In this document: in pieces, positions 25,304 to 32,989 of the stretch
Numbering within the stretch: the first letter of the stretch is position 1
Layout: each line of letters begins with the position of its first letter
Assembly (NCBI RefSeq): GCF_019977295.1
Contig: NZ_AP024651.1
Span: forward strand, 4,650,001 to 4,714,000
Source: Arthrobacter sp. StoSoilB20
GTDB taxonomy: Bacteria > Actinomycetota > Actinomycetes > Actinomycetales > Micrococcaceae
Direction of reading: 5' to 3'
Length of the DNA: 64,000 nucleotides
The notes under the pieces: generated by a model
What the model was told of the DNA's origin: nothing
Databases searched by the model: none
The model's input: the letters and a program-made list of their open reading frames with translations, nothing else
Position numbers and translations under genes: made by a program

Positions 25304-26212
25304 CTACGCCTGCGTCGAACCCCGGGGCAATTTCCGGCCCTGGACCGCGGCATGGGTCTTCTGGAGCGCCGAAACCGAGGCGTCATAGGAATGCTGGGCG
25401 ACTCCCACGAAGAGGCAGTCCACCACCATCATCTGGGCGATGCGGCTGCCCATGGCCCCGGACCTGAAGGGCGTCTCGCGTGCGGCGGTATTCAGCACAA
25501 TATCCGCCGCGCGCCCCAACGCCGAGTCGGCGTGATTGGTGACCGCGATAGTGGTTGCCCCTGCCGCCTTCGCTGCCGCGAGGAAGTCCACCGTGTCCAC
25601 GGTGGTGCCCGAATGGGAGACGGCGACAGCAACGCCGTCGTGGTCCAAAAGCGCCGCAGAGGCCAGCGCCGCATGCGGGTCAGACCAAGCAAAGGACGTC
25701 CGGCCGATCCTGTGCAGTTTCTGCTGCAGGTCCTCGCCCACCAGGCCTCCTGCCCCAACGCCGAAGATGTCGGTCTTCCGCGAAGCGGAGATGGCCTTCA
25801 CAGCCTGGGCGAGGTGGTCGACGTCGAGCACTTGTGCCGTGTCGGCGATGGACATGGTCTCGTTGAAGGCGATCTTGGAGACGATATCCCGCAGCGAATC
25901 GGACGTGTTGATGTCCTCGTAGACTCCCGCCGGGACGCTGTTGGCGAGGCTTTCGCGAGCGGTTTCCCGGGCGAGGTCCAGGCGCAGATCGGAATACCCG
26001 CTGTAGCCCACTTTTTTGTAGAAGCGCACAACGGACGTGGTGGATGTTCCGCCCTGTTCAGCGAGATCAGCGATTGACATCATGGCGGCCCGGGAAGGAT
26101 CAGCGAGCACCAACTCTGCGACGGCGCGCTCGGAAGGGCGCAGGGAGGGCAATGCGGAGCGTATCCGCACCAAAACGGTCCGCGACAACTGCACGTTCGG
26201 TGCCTCTTCCAT
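25304..26212 (-). CDS. MurR/RpiR family transcriptional regulator
   Basis: 302 residues from the ATG at 26212 (AAGGA 7 nt upstream). The N-terminal RpiR-type helix-turn-helix covers about residues 10-85 (LRPSERAVAELVLADPSRAAMMSIADLAEQGGTSTTSVVRFYKKVGY). The SIS domain after ~120 carries IFGVGAGGLVGEDL and VAVSHSGTTVDTVDFLAAAKAAGA, which bind phosphosugars. It is divergent from namZ-nagZ, and two palindromes lie between. By analogy with MurR the ligand is probably MurNAc 6-phosphate, making it the local repressor of cell-wall sugar salvage (inference). Confidence 0.88.
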   Translation of the reverse strand: MEEAPNVQLSRTVLVRIRSALPSLRPSERAVAELVLADPSRAAMMSIADLAEQGGTSTTSVVRFYKKVGYSGYSDLRLDLARETARESLANSVPAGVYEDINTSDSLRDIVSKIAFNETMSIADTAQVLDVDHLAQAVKAISASRKTDIFGVGAGGLVGEDLQQKLHRIGRTSFAWSDPHAALASAALLDHDGVAVAVSHSGTTVDTVDFLAAAKAAGATTIAVTNHADSALGRAADIVLNTAARETPFRSGAMGSRIAQMMVVDCLFVGVAQHSYDASVSALQKTHAAVQGRKLPRGSTQA

Positions 26213-26263
26213 GGAGCTTCCTTTCAGACGGGTCAGCCCAGCCCACAGTAGCGGCCCGTGCAT

Positions 26264-26331
26264 GTAAATAATTTACCCAACCATCGCATTGCAGGTAAAC
26301 GATTGACGCACAACTCCACAGCGAATACGGT
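26264..26331 (+). promoter_or_regulatory. namZ promoter with two RpiR-type operators
   Basis: GTAAATAATTTAC (26264-26276) is a perfect 13-bp palindrome, and GTAAACGATTGAC (26295-26307) is a near copy. Their centres are 31 bp apart, three helical turns. The second overlaps the -35 of a good promoter: TTGACG at 26303-26308, 17 bp, TACGGT at 26326-26331. Position between the divergent MurR-like gene and namZ makes it the likely operator of that regulator. Confidence 0.7.
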
Positions 26332-26386
26332 CGGTGTAAGCGACATCACAAAAGTTGTCATGCCCTGCTCATCTGAAAGGCTCCCC

Positions 26387-27682
26387 ATGACACTCAACCG
26401 CCGAAAATTACTCCACGCATCGGGACTCGCTGCCGCAACAGCCGTCGTCGCACCCTTTGCCCCCGGCGCTACTGCTGCCAGCCTCCAAACCACCCGCCCC
26501 GGGAAGCCCGGCACCACAATCAACGGCGCCGACGTCGCCGCCGCGGACAAATGGAGCATTTTTGCCGGCCGGCGGGTGGGAGTCATCACCAACCCCACCG
26601 GAGTCCTGGCAAACTTCCACTCGATCGTTGACGACATGGCGGATAACGGCGTGGACGTAAGGGCCGTTTTCGGCCCCGAGCACGGGTTCCGCGGCACCGC
26701 CCAGGACGGCGGCAGCGAAGGCACCTCAGTGGATCCCCGCACCGGCATCACCGTTTACGATTCTTACGGCGCCGAAGTGGACGGCTACGTGGGCTTCTAC
26801 GAGAAATCCGGCGTGGACACCATCTGCTTCGACATCCAGGACGTGGGCGCGCGGTTCTACACCTACATCTGGACCATGTGGGGAGCCATGCAGGCCGCCT
26901 CCAGGACGGGCGCCAGGTTCGTGGTCCTTGACCGGCCGAACCCCATCGGCGGACAGGCGCGCGGCCCGGTCCTGCAGCCGGGATTCGAGTCGGGAGTGGG
27001 AAAGCTGGGGATCGCCCTCCAACACGGCATGACCGTAGGCGAGCTGGCCAAGTACTTCAATGCAGTGCACTTGCCCGCAGCCGGCCTCACTCCCCTCCAG
27101 GACCTCCACATAGTGGAAGTGCAGGGATGGCGCCGCGAAATGACCGGACCGGACAACCGCGCCGCGTGGATCCTGCCCAGCCCCAACATGCCCACTCCCG
27201 AGACCGCGCTCCTGTACCCGGGTACAGCGCTCTTTGAGGCCACCAACATGTCCGAAGGCCGCGGGACCACCCGGCCTTTCGAACTGATCGGCGCTCCTTA
27301 CGTGGATTACCGCTGGGCCGAGGCACTGAACAGCAAGGGCCTCGCAGGTGTCACGTTCCGCGAAGCCTACTTCCAGCCCACCCTCTCCAAGAACCAGGGA
27401 ATCATCTGCGGTGGAGTCCAGGTACACATCACCGATCCTGCCCGCGTAGAAGCCTTGGAAATCGGCACGCACATGCTGGTGGAAGCAAAGCGGTTGTACC
27501 CCGGCTTCGGTTGGCGCGGCGACGCCGGGCGCTGGATGGGGCTGCTGAGCGGGTCGGCCCGCTTTGCCGAACAACTCGACGCCGGTGCTGACGCCCGGAC
27601 CATCATGGACAGCTGGCGGGCGGAACTGGGTCAATTCGTCCGCGATACCCGCCAATACCTCCTCTACAACGGACCCCGCTAA
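26387..27682 (+). CDS. namZ: exo-beta-N-acetylmuramidase NamZ (DUF1343/YbbC family)
   Basis: 431 residues from the ATG at 26387 (GAAAGG 6 nt upstream). A Tat-type signal peptide is evident (NRRKLLHASGLAAATAVVAPFAPGA), so the enzyme is exported folded. The DUF1343 pattern follows: RRVGVITNPTGVLANF, FGPEHGFRGTAQDG, CFDIQDVGARFYTYIWTM, VLDRPNPIGG and TNMSEGRGTTRPFELIGAPY. Family members such as B. subtilis YbbC release MurNAc from the ends of MurNAc-GlcNAc chains. It is followed after 24 bp by nagZ, so the two would degrade glycan chains stepwise outside the cell. Confidence 0.9.
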   Translation: MTLNRRKLLHASGLAAATAVVAPFAPGATAASLQTTRPGKPGTTINGADVAAADKWSIFAGRRVGVITNPTGVLANFHSIVDDMADNGVDVRAVFGPEHGFRGTAQDGGSEGTSVDPRTGITVYDSYGAEVDGYVGFYEKSGVDTICFDIQDVGARFYTYIWTMWGAMQAASRTGARFVVLDRPNPIGGQARGPVLQPGFESGVGKLGIALQHGMTVGELAKYFNAVHLPAAGLTPLQDLHIVEVQGWRREMTGPDNRAAWILPSPNMPTPETALLYPGTALFEATNMSEGRGTTRPFELIGAPYVDYRWAEALNSKGLAGVTFREAYFQPTLSKNQGIICGGVQVHITDPARVEALEIGTHMLVEAKRLYPGFGWRGDAGRWMGLLSGSARFAEQLDAGADARTIMDSWRAELGQFVRDTRQYLLYNGPR

Positions 27683-27706
27683 CCAGCCGGAACACTCACG
27701 ATCGGA

Positions 27707-29755
27707 ATGGGAACCCTCATGCTCAGAAAAGGAACTACGTTGATGACGGCCGCCGCCACGGCGCTGCTCATGACAGGCGCGGGAGTGGTGGCAGGGGGCG
27801 CCGCCGCAGCCGCCCCCACCACGGCACGCACGACGACGGTCGCTGCCTCGCCGGACATCGAGGCGATGATTGCCGGCATGTCGCTGGACGAGAAGATCGG
27901 CCAGATGACCTGGACGCACGTCTACGGTTCATCGGCCGACGACACGTCCATGGCGGCCAGCAACCAGGCCCGCTACGGCGTCAATACGCCCGCCGAAGTC
28001 GTGGCCAAGTACAACCTTGGCGGCGTCCTCTACTTCGCCTGGTCCGGGAACACCAACAATCCCCGGCAGGTGGCCGGCCTGTCCAACGGGCTGCAGCAAA
28101 CGGCTGTAGGCCAGGACGGGACGGGCATTCCGTTGGCCGTCACCATCGACCAGGAAGGCGGCCTGGTTGCCCGGATCGGGTCACCGGCCACCGTCCTCCC
28201 CGGAAACATGGCCCTGGGTGCCACGGCAGATAAGGAACTTGCCAGGGCGCAGGGCGAAATCCTGGGGTCGGAGATGCGCGCCATGGGCATCAATGTGGAC
28301 TTCGCACCCGTCCTGGACCTCAATTCGAACCCGGACAACCCCGTGATCGGCATCCGTTCCATGGGTGAAGACCCGGCGCTGGTCAGCGCCCAAGGCGTGG
28401 CACAGATCGACGGCATGCAGGAACACAACGTGGGCGCTGCTGCCAAGCACTTCCCCGGCCACGGCGATACATCGGTGGACTCCCACTATGGACTGCCCAC
28501 CGTCACCTACGACCGCGAGACCCTGAACCAGCACCTGAAACCCTTCAAAGCAGCCATCGACGGCGGCGTGGACATGGTCATGACAGCCCACATCATTGTT
28601 GAGGCCATCGACCCGGAAATGCCCGGCACCCTGTCGCACAAGGTTCTGACCGGTTTGCTCCGGGACGAGCTCGGATTCAAGGGCCTGGTCACCACGGATG
28701 CACTGGATATGGCCGCGATGGCCGCCGAATGGCCCCAGGAAGAAATCGCGGTCAAGGCCATCCAGGCCGGCTCGGACATCCTCCTGAACTCCCCGGATGC
28801 GGACGCCTCGTTCGCAGGGGTCCGCGCCGCCGTCGAGTCCGGTGAGCTGACGGAGAGCCGCCTTGATGAGTCCGTCCGCCGGATTCTTGAGTGGAAGGTC
28901 AAGCGGGGAGTCTTCGAGCAGCCGATGGCGGACCCCAACGCCGTGGACCAGTTGGTAGGAACCGCAGGCAACCTCGCCACGGCCAACCAGATCTCGGACC
29001 GGGCGGCGACGCTGCTCCGCAACGAGGACAGGGTCCTCCCCCTCGCCCCCGGAAGCTCGGTACTCATGGTGGGCGCCGGTTCCGGCAAGCCTGAAACTGC
29101 CGCTCCCCTCCTGAAGGAACAAGGCTTCGCCGTCGCCGAAGACTACGAAGCCGGAGCCTCGCCCTCTGCCGCATATCGGGCACGGGCGGTAGCGGCCGCA
29201 CGCGGCGTCGATGCCGTGGTCTTCGCCTCGTACAACGCCACTGCCAACGCGGCCCAGCAACAAATGGTGGCAGAACTGGCGGCGACCGGAACCCCCGTGA
29301 TCGTCGTTGCGACACGAAATCCCTATGACATCAGCGTCTATCCTGGTGCAGCCGCCGTCCTCAACAGCTACGGCGTCAACGCGGTAAACTTCCACGGCGT
29401 GGCCCGCGCCATCTCCGGTGCGGTGAACCCCGGCGGCAAGCTGCCGGTCAACATACCCGAAGCAGGCGGCGACGGCGTCCTGTTGCCTTTGGGCTTCGGC
29501 CTCCAGTACGAAACCACGACGCCGGCAGCCGTCGCCTTCACGGACAAGCCGGGCCGGGGCCAGGACGCCTACACCGTCCCATCGGTGGACGGCGTGACCT
29601 ACCTGGTGGACGGCAAGGAAATCTCCGCCGGAACGTACAAGAAGCCTGAAGGCACGGTGACTGTCACGGCCGTACGCGGCAAGGGGTACGTGTTCACCGA
29701 AGGCGCCGTCACCGAATGGAGCCACACGTTCACCACGGGACTTCCCAAACCGTAG
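27707..29755 (+). CDS. nagZ: GH3 beta-N-acetylglucosaminidase NagZ, secreted
   Basis: 682 residues; the ATG at 27719 (MLRKG, GGGAA upstream) is an alternative start. A Sec signal peptide runs to about residue 40. The GH3 catalytic domain carries the NagZ loop KHFPGHGD (247-254) followed by TSVDSH, which supplies the His/Asp general acid typical of NagZ, and nucleophile Asp331 in TTDALDMAAMA. A second alpha/beta domain follows (LPLAPGSSVLMVGAGSGK to the end), ending in a small beta domain. It removes GlcNAc from peptidoglycan fragments, complementing NamZ. Confidence 0.92.
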   Translation: MGTLMLRKGTTLMTAAATALLMTGAGVVAGGAAAAAPTTARTTTVAASPDIEAMIAGMSLDEKIGQMTWTHVYGSSADDTSMAASNQARYGVNTPAEVVAKYNLGGVLYFAWSGNTNNPRQVAGLSNGLQQTAVGQDGTGIPLAVTIDQEGGLVARIGSPATVLPGNMALGATADKELARAQGEILGSEMRAMGINVDFAPVLDLNSNPDNPVIGIRSMGEDPALVSAQGVAQIDGMQEHNVGAAAKHFPGHGDTSVDSHYGLPTVTYDRETLNQHLKPFKAAIDGGVDMVMTAHIIVEAIDPEMPGTLSHKVLTGLLRDELGFKGLVTTDALDMAAMAAEWPQEEIAVKAIQAGSDILLNSPDADASFAGVRAAVESGELTESRLDESVRRILEWKVKRGVFEQPMADPNAVDQLVGTAGNLATANQISDRAATLLRNEDRVLPLAPGSSVLMVGAGSGKPETAAPLLKEQGFAVAEDYEAGASPSAAYRARAVAAARGVDAVVFASYNATANAAQQQMVAELAATGTPVIVVATRNPYDISVYPGAAAVLNSYGVNAVNFHGVARAISGAVNPGGKLPVNIPEAGGDGVLLPLGFGLQYETTTPAAVAFTDKPGRGQDAYTVPSVDGVTYLVDGKEISAGTYKKPEGTVTVTAVRGKGYVFTEGAVTEWSHTFTTGLPKP

Positions 29756-29770
29756 GCCCGGGAAGAAGGA

Positions 29771-30781
29771 CTACACCACAGAGGAGTTCATCAGTGCGAC
29801 CGTGATGAGCAGGGCAACCCCGAACATGGGCAGGCAAAGGACCACGTTGGTCAGCCGGTTGTCCCTCATCACGGCCACGAACTCGCGGAGGAAGGCACTG
29901 GGCACGAAGTACCTGGCAGTGGGAGCACCCACTACCTCGGCGTTGATTTTCTGGCGCCGGGACAGGAGGGCTGCGCGGAGAACATGGTAATTGTTGGTGC
30001 ACACCAGCACCGGTCCCTGGATACCTTTGTCGGCAAGCAAGGCAACCGAATAGGCCAGGTTCTCGCGGGTGGTGGTGGCCTGGTTTTCTTCCAGCACATC
30101 GACGGCCGACGCCCCCTTGGCCACCAGATATTCCTTCATTGCGGTGGACTCGGGCCGCGGTTCGTCCGGGCCTTGGCCACCGGAAGGCACCAGGACGGGC
30201 CTGACCGGTGCGCCGCCGTCGTAAATTTCCAAAGCCTTGTTCAGGCGCGCGGCGAGCAATGGCGGGACTTTGCCGTCAATCAGGCCGGAGCCCAGGACAA
30301 TCACGGCCGCCGGATTCGCGCTGAACCGCATCCTTGAATACACCAGCGCATACCCGAGGAACACCACAAAGGCGCAGCCCAGGTAAGCGCAGAGGAAGAA
30401 CGCCAAGGCGGCGAGACCCGCCAGGACGGGCTGCCCGCTCAGCACGAACAGGAAGGCCACAACGGGAGCGAGGAACACTGCCAGGCCCACGGCGATGGGC
30501 AGGAAGCTGCTGATGCCGGGACCCTCCCTGTGGACCATGGTGATGCCGTTGGCGATCAGGAAGCCGGCGAACACAAAAATGCTCACCACCGGGACCACTA
30601 CGATCACCAGGTTCAGCCACTCGAACCACGGGTTCAGGTCGATGAGGAAGTCCAAGAGCGCCTGAAGCAGCAACCAGGCCGCCACCAGCAGGAGCACCCC
30701 GTTGCGGAGCCTGCGCCGATCGGACTGGTAGGAGGCAAGGAAGAGCCCCGCAAAGAGAAGTCCAAGGACCAGGTTCAGCAT
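29771..30781 (-). CDS. YdcF family membrane protein (DUF218)
   Basis: 336 residues. Five to six N-terminal membrane helices occupy about 1-155, and a final helix lies at the C-terminus. Between them is the YdcF/SanA-type domain: AAVIVLGSGLIDGKVPPLLAARLNKALEIY, VLVPSGGQGPDEPRPESTAMKEYLVAKG, ENQATTTRENLAYS and VLVCTNNYHVLRAALLSRR. The family is linked to cell-envelope or S-adenosylmethionine-binding roles, but no enzyme activity is firmly established. It is convergent with nagZ and only 15 bp away. Confidence 0.85.
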   Translation of the reverse strand: MLNLVLGLLFAGLFLASYQSDRRRLRNGVLLLVAAWLLLQALLDFLIDLNPWFEWLNLVIVVVPVVSIFVFAGFLIANGITMVHREGPGISSFLPIAVGLAVFLAPVVAFLFVLSGQPVLAGLAALAFFLCAYLGCAFVVFLGYALVYSRMRFSANPAAVIVLGSGLIDGKVPPLLAARLNKALEIYDGGAPVRPVLVPSGGQGPDEPRPESTAMKEYLVAKGASAVDVLEENQATTTRENLAYSVALLADKGIQGPVLVCTNNYHVLRAALLSRRQKINAEVVGAPTARYFVPSAFLREFVAVMRDNRLTNVVLCLPMFGVALLITVALMNSSVV

Positions 30782-30846
30782 GGTCCAAGCCTATGCGCAG
30801 GTGTGGTCCCCGATGCCGCGGTAGTTGGTCACCACATGAGTAAAGT

Positions 30847-30867
30847 TCGACGTCGGCACAGCCTCAC
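30847..30867. repeat. half-copy of the CGACGTCGGCACTCAC element
   Basis: TTCGACGTCGGCAC then AGCC then TCAC matches the left arm of the hairpin at 21119, with a 4-base insertion. It ends within the truncated toxin remnant, so it marks the break point of that gene. There is no second arm here. Confidence 0.45.
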
Positions 30868-30944
30868 TTGGCTTGGATGGAGGCGAATCGGAGTTCGTAC
30901 TCGCTCTTCGTGGTCGGACGCTCAACCTTCTCGTTCTTCGACAT
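30864..30944 (-). pseudogene. remnant of a type II toxin gene (N-terminus only)
   Basis: An ATG at 30944, 3 nt after the antitoxin stop, opens a 26-codon frame whose end reads TKSEYELRFASIQAK before a TGA. The SEYELRFAS-type start is what I associate with RelE-like toxins paired with this kind of antitoxin in actinobacteria. The body of the toxin is missing, and the DNA beyond the stop resembles the dispersed GTGCCGACGTCG element. The toxin identity rests on a short stretch and on position. Confidence 0.5.
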
Positions 30945-30947
30945 TCG

Positions 30948-31456
30948 CTATGGACGCTGGACGGATTCCGAGGCGTCCAACCACTCCACCGGTTCCCTGC
31001 CGAGCCCCGCTGCAAGGGCTGTCGCCGTTTCGCGCCATGACGTCAGTTCTGCAATCGCCAGATGAGGCTGATTGGTTGCAAAGGATGCCCTTGCTGCCGC
31101 CAGCACCTTCTCGGCACACGCCACCCGGTCATCCGGGCTCAGTGCCAGCATCCAAGGAAAACGATCGCTCATACGGTCCGCGAGCGTTCCCTCCATGCTC
31201 GTCGAAACAGCGACCAGTTGTGCCGCGAGTTCGAGCAGGGAAACGCGCGCCGCATTGGCACTTTCCGACATCAGCACCAGAGATTCGCCATCACGACGCG
31301 TGACCTTCACGGGATGGTCTGCAGCAGCCGCAAAACGTCCGCCGAGGATCGGCTCAGTTCAGAAGACTGAAATGACGTGCGGGCTCTAAAGGACTCGGAC
31401 GCTGCCGTAGCCCGGGAAGGTCGGATTGTTCTTGCAGATTTTGTGGCTGCACCCAT
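30948..31456 (-). pseudogene. frameshifted Phd-type antitoxin gene
   Basis: Two adjoining frames together make one antitoxin. The first (ATG 31456 to TGA at 31307) ends its conserved part with SSELSRSSADV. The second, open to 30948, continues AAAADHPVKVTRRDGESLVLM and then a helical tail of about 105 residues. Restoring one base in the A-run at 31332-31335 (T-run on the coding strand) joins them as ...SADVFAAAADHPVKVTRRDG, the normal prevent-host-death pattern. A GTG at 31310 could start the second part alone, but without its DNA-binding N-terminus. The toxin behind it is also broken, so the module is most likely dead. A sequencing error in the homopolymer is the alternative. Confidence 0.7.
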
Positions 31457-31505
31457 GCAATAACACTAGCTCAGAACGTATTCTGAAGTTCAGACCAGCT
31501 GGCAC

Positions 31506-32165
31506 TCACGCTGGTCGTGTCTGTGCGATCCTTTGGGCGAAGTCGTCCAACGCCGCAGCCACAGCATCCGGGTGGCTCAGTGTGGCGTAATGGCCGCCCG
31601 GGATCTCCACCGGTACGGTTCCCAACCGGTCCTGTACTTGGCGCCGCATGAACGGCGCCGGAAAGAACAGGTCGTCACGGCACAAAATGGCCAGTGTGGG
31701 GACGTCCGGATGCCGGCCGGGCCAAGGTCCTGACATCCAGGCCCCCTGCTGATCGCGCTCCTTGCCACGGGCTTGCTGTGCAAGATCGTCCGGAACGAGG
31801 TTGAAGAACGCCTCGTCGGGGATGGTCTCGCGGTCATGCCCGGTATTGGTCCACCATTCACCGAAGGTCTCACCCGGCATGGGAATCATTGCCGAGAGGT
31901 ACACCAGGCCGTCCGAATTGAGTTCATCGCAGACCAAAGGCGCCGTAAAGCCACCCAGCGAGTGACCAACCACGATGGTGTGCCGGGCGCCGTCGGCCGC
32001 CTCCGTTGCGGCGCGGGTGTAGTCCTTAAGCATCGCGTTCTTGTTTTCGATGGGCAGGTCCACCGCAATGACCTCATGGCCCGCAGTCTCGAGCATGGGC
32101 TGGACCAAGTGCCAGTCCCACGACGTGGAACCGCCCCCATGAATCAGTACGAAAACCGCCATCAT
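31506..32165 (-). CDS. alpha/beta hydrolase
   Basis: About 219 residues; MMAVFVLIHGGG at 32165/32162 is taken as the start because the fold begins there, though an ATG at 32174 is also possible. The nucleophile elbow is GHSLGG, the acid lies in LAILCRDDLFFPAPF, and the catalytic His is in IPGGHYATLSHPDAVA. The oxyanion region is HGGGSTSWDW. This resembles small esterases of the salicylate/pheophorbide esterase-like group often annotated as alpha/beta hydrolases. Substrate unknown. It is divergent from the copper operon, whose operator lies in the gap. Confidence 0.85.
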   Translation of the reverse strand: MMAVFVLIHGGGSTSWDWHLVQPMLETAGHEVIAVDLPIENKNAMLKDYTRAATEAADGARHTIVVGHSLGGFTAPLVCDELNSDGLVYLSAMIPMPGETFGEWWTNTGHDRETIPDEAFFNLVPDDLAQQARGKERDQQGAWMSGPWPGRHPDVPTLAILCRDDLFFPAPFMRRQVQDRLGTVPVEIPGGHYATLSHPDAVAAALDDFAQRIAQTRPA

Positions 32166-32283
32166 CCCACCCATTCCGACATCGCTCCACTGGTGTCTGC
32201 GTCGGCGATAAAGCAGCATCGACGGCGCTGACTCCCAGTATGGGACGAGTCTGGGTTTTACCCCAGGCCCAATTCCCGAAAAG

Positions 32284-32329
32284 ATACCCCCGGGGGGTAC
32301 TTGACTCATACCCCCCATGGGTATAGATT
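32284..32329 (+). promoter_or_regulatory. copper operon promoter with CsoR-type operators
   Basis: Two GC-rich dyads, ATACCCCCGGGGGGTAC (32284-32300) and ATACCCCCCATGGGTAT (32308-32324), match the TAnCCCC...GGGnTA form of CsoR sites. Between and over them lies TTGACT (32301-32306), 17 bp, then TAGATT (32324-32329). The second operator fills the spacer. The ATG of csoR is 7 bp after the -10, so the transcript is probably leaderless. Copper would release CsoR and switch on csoR-copZ-copA. Confidence 0.8.
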
Positions 32330-32335
32330 CTAAAT

Positions 32336-32701
32336 ATGAGCACGCCAGACCTGAGCATGAGCCAACCGGATGCACCCGCCGTCGAGGTGGAACCGGAGCA
32401 CACCGCACCCCACGGGTACACCAGCAACAAGGACGCGTACCTCAAACGCTTGAAACGGATCGAGGGGCAAGTCCGCGGAATCGCGCGGATGGTGGAGGAC
32501 GACAAATACTGCATCGACATCCTCACCCAAGTGGCCGCAGCCACCAAGGCCCTCCATGCCGTCAGCCTGGGACTCGTCGAAGAGCACATCGGCCATTGCG
32601 TCGTTGGTGCCGCCTCCGAGCCCAACCCTGAAGCCCGAGCCGAACAGATCGACGCCAAAGTGAAGGAGGCCACCGATGCCATCGGGCGCCTGCTGCGGTA
32701 A
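32336..32701 (+). CDS. csoR: CsoR-type copper-sensing repressor
   Basis: 121 residues. After a ~28-residue disordered lead, the four-helix DUF156 fold appears: YLKRLKRIEGQVRGIARMVEDDKYCIDILTQVAAATKALHAVSLGLVEEHIGHCV. The Cys-His-Cys copper ligands of CsoR correspond to the Cys in DDKYCIDI, the first His of EEHIGHC and its Cys. No ribosome site is visible, and the start lies where the promoter would begin transcription. First gene of the copper operon, 46 bp before copZ. Confidence 0.92.
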   Translation: MSTPDLSMSQPDAPAVEVEPEHTAPHGYTSNKDAYLKRLKRIEGQVRGIARMVEDDKYCIDILTQVAAATKALHAVSLGLVEEHIGHCVVGAASEPNPEARAEQIDAKVKEATDAIGRLLR

Positions 32702-32747
32702 TTCCGCCAACAACCACCACACCATCCAACTCACCAAGGAGACCACC

Positions 32748-32981
32748 ATGAGCCAGACCATCCAGACCAACGTCAACGTTTCCGGCATGACCTGCGGCCA
32801 CTGCGTCTCCAGCGTGAGCGAAGAACTTGAGTCGCTTAACGGCGTCGAAAATGTGGCCGTAGACCTCAACCCCGGTGGATTGTCCACCGTGACCATCACA
32901 TCAACCAAGGAGCTCTCGCCGTCTGAAATTGGCGAAGCCGTGGCAGAAGCCGGCTACCTGGTGGTAGCCAACGAAGCTTAG
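32748..32981 (+). CDS. copZ: copper chaperone (heavy-metal-associated domain)
   Basis: 77 residues from the ATG at 32748 (AAGGAGA 5 nt upstream). It is a single ferredoxin-like HMA domain with the metal loop GMTCGHCVSSV near the N-terminus and the usual end IGEAVAEAGYLV. It carries Cu(I) to the ATPase encoded 8 bp downstream. The gene order csoR-copZ-copA is standard in actinobacteria. Confidence 0.93.
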   Translation: MSQTIQTNVNVSGMTCGHCVSSVSEELESLNGVENVAVDLNPGGLSTVTITSTKELSPSEIGEAVAEAGYLVVANEA

Positions 32982-32989
32982 GAGTCCTC

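Noticed and set aside
28181..29725. 514-codon open frame opposite nagZ
   Set aside because: nagZ has catalytic motifs and a signal peptide on the other strand; the antisense frame shows no domain.
31307..31345. Programmed ribosomal frameshift in the antitoxin gene
   Set aside because: There is only a short run of four identical bases, without stimulatory structure or upstream Shine-Dalgarno, and the partner toxin is also broken. Decay is the better explanation.
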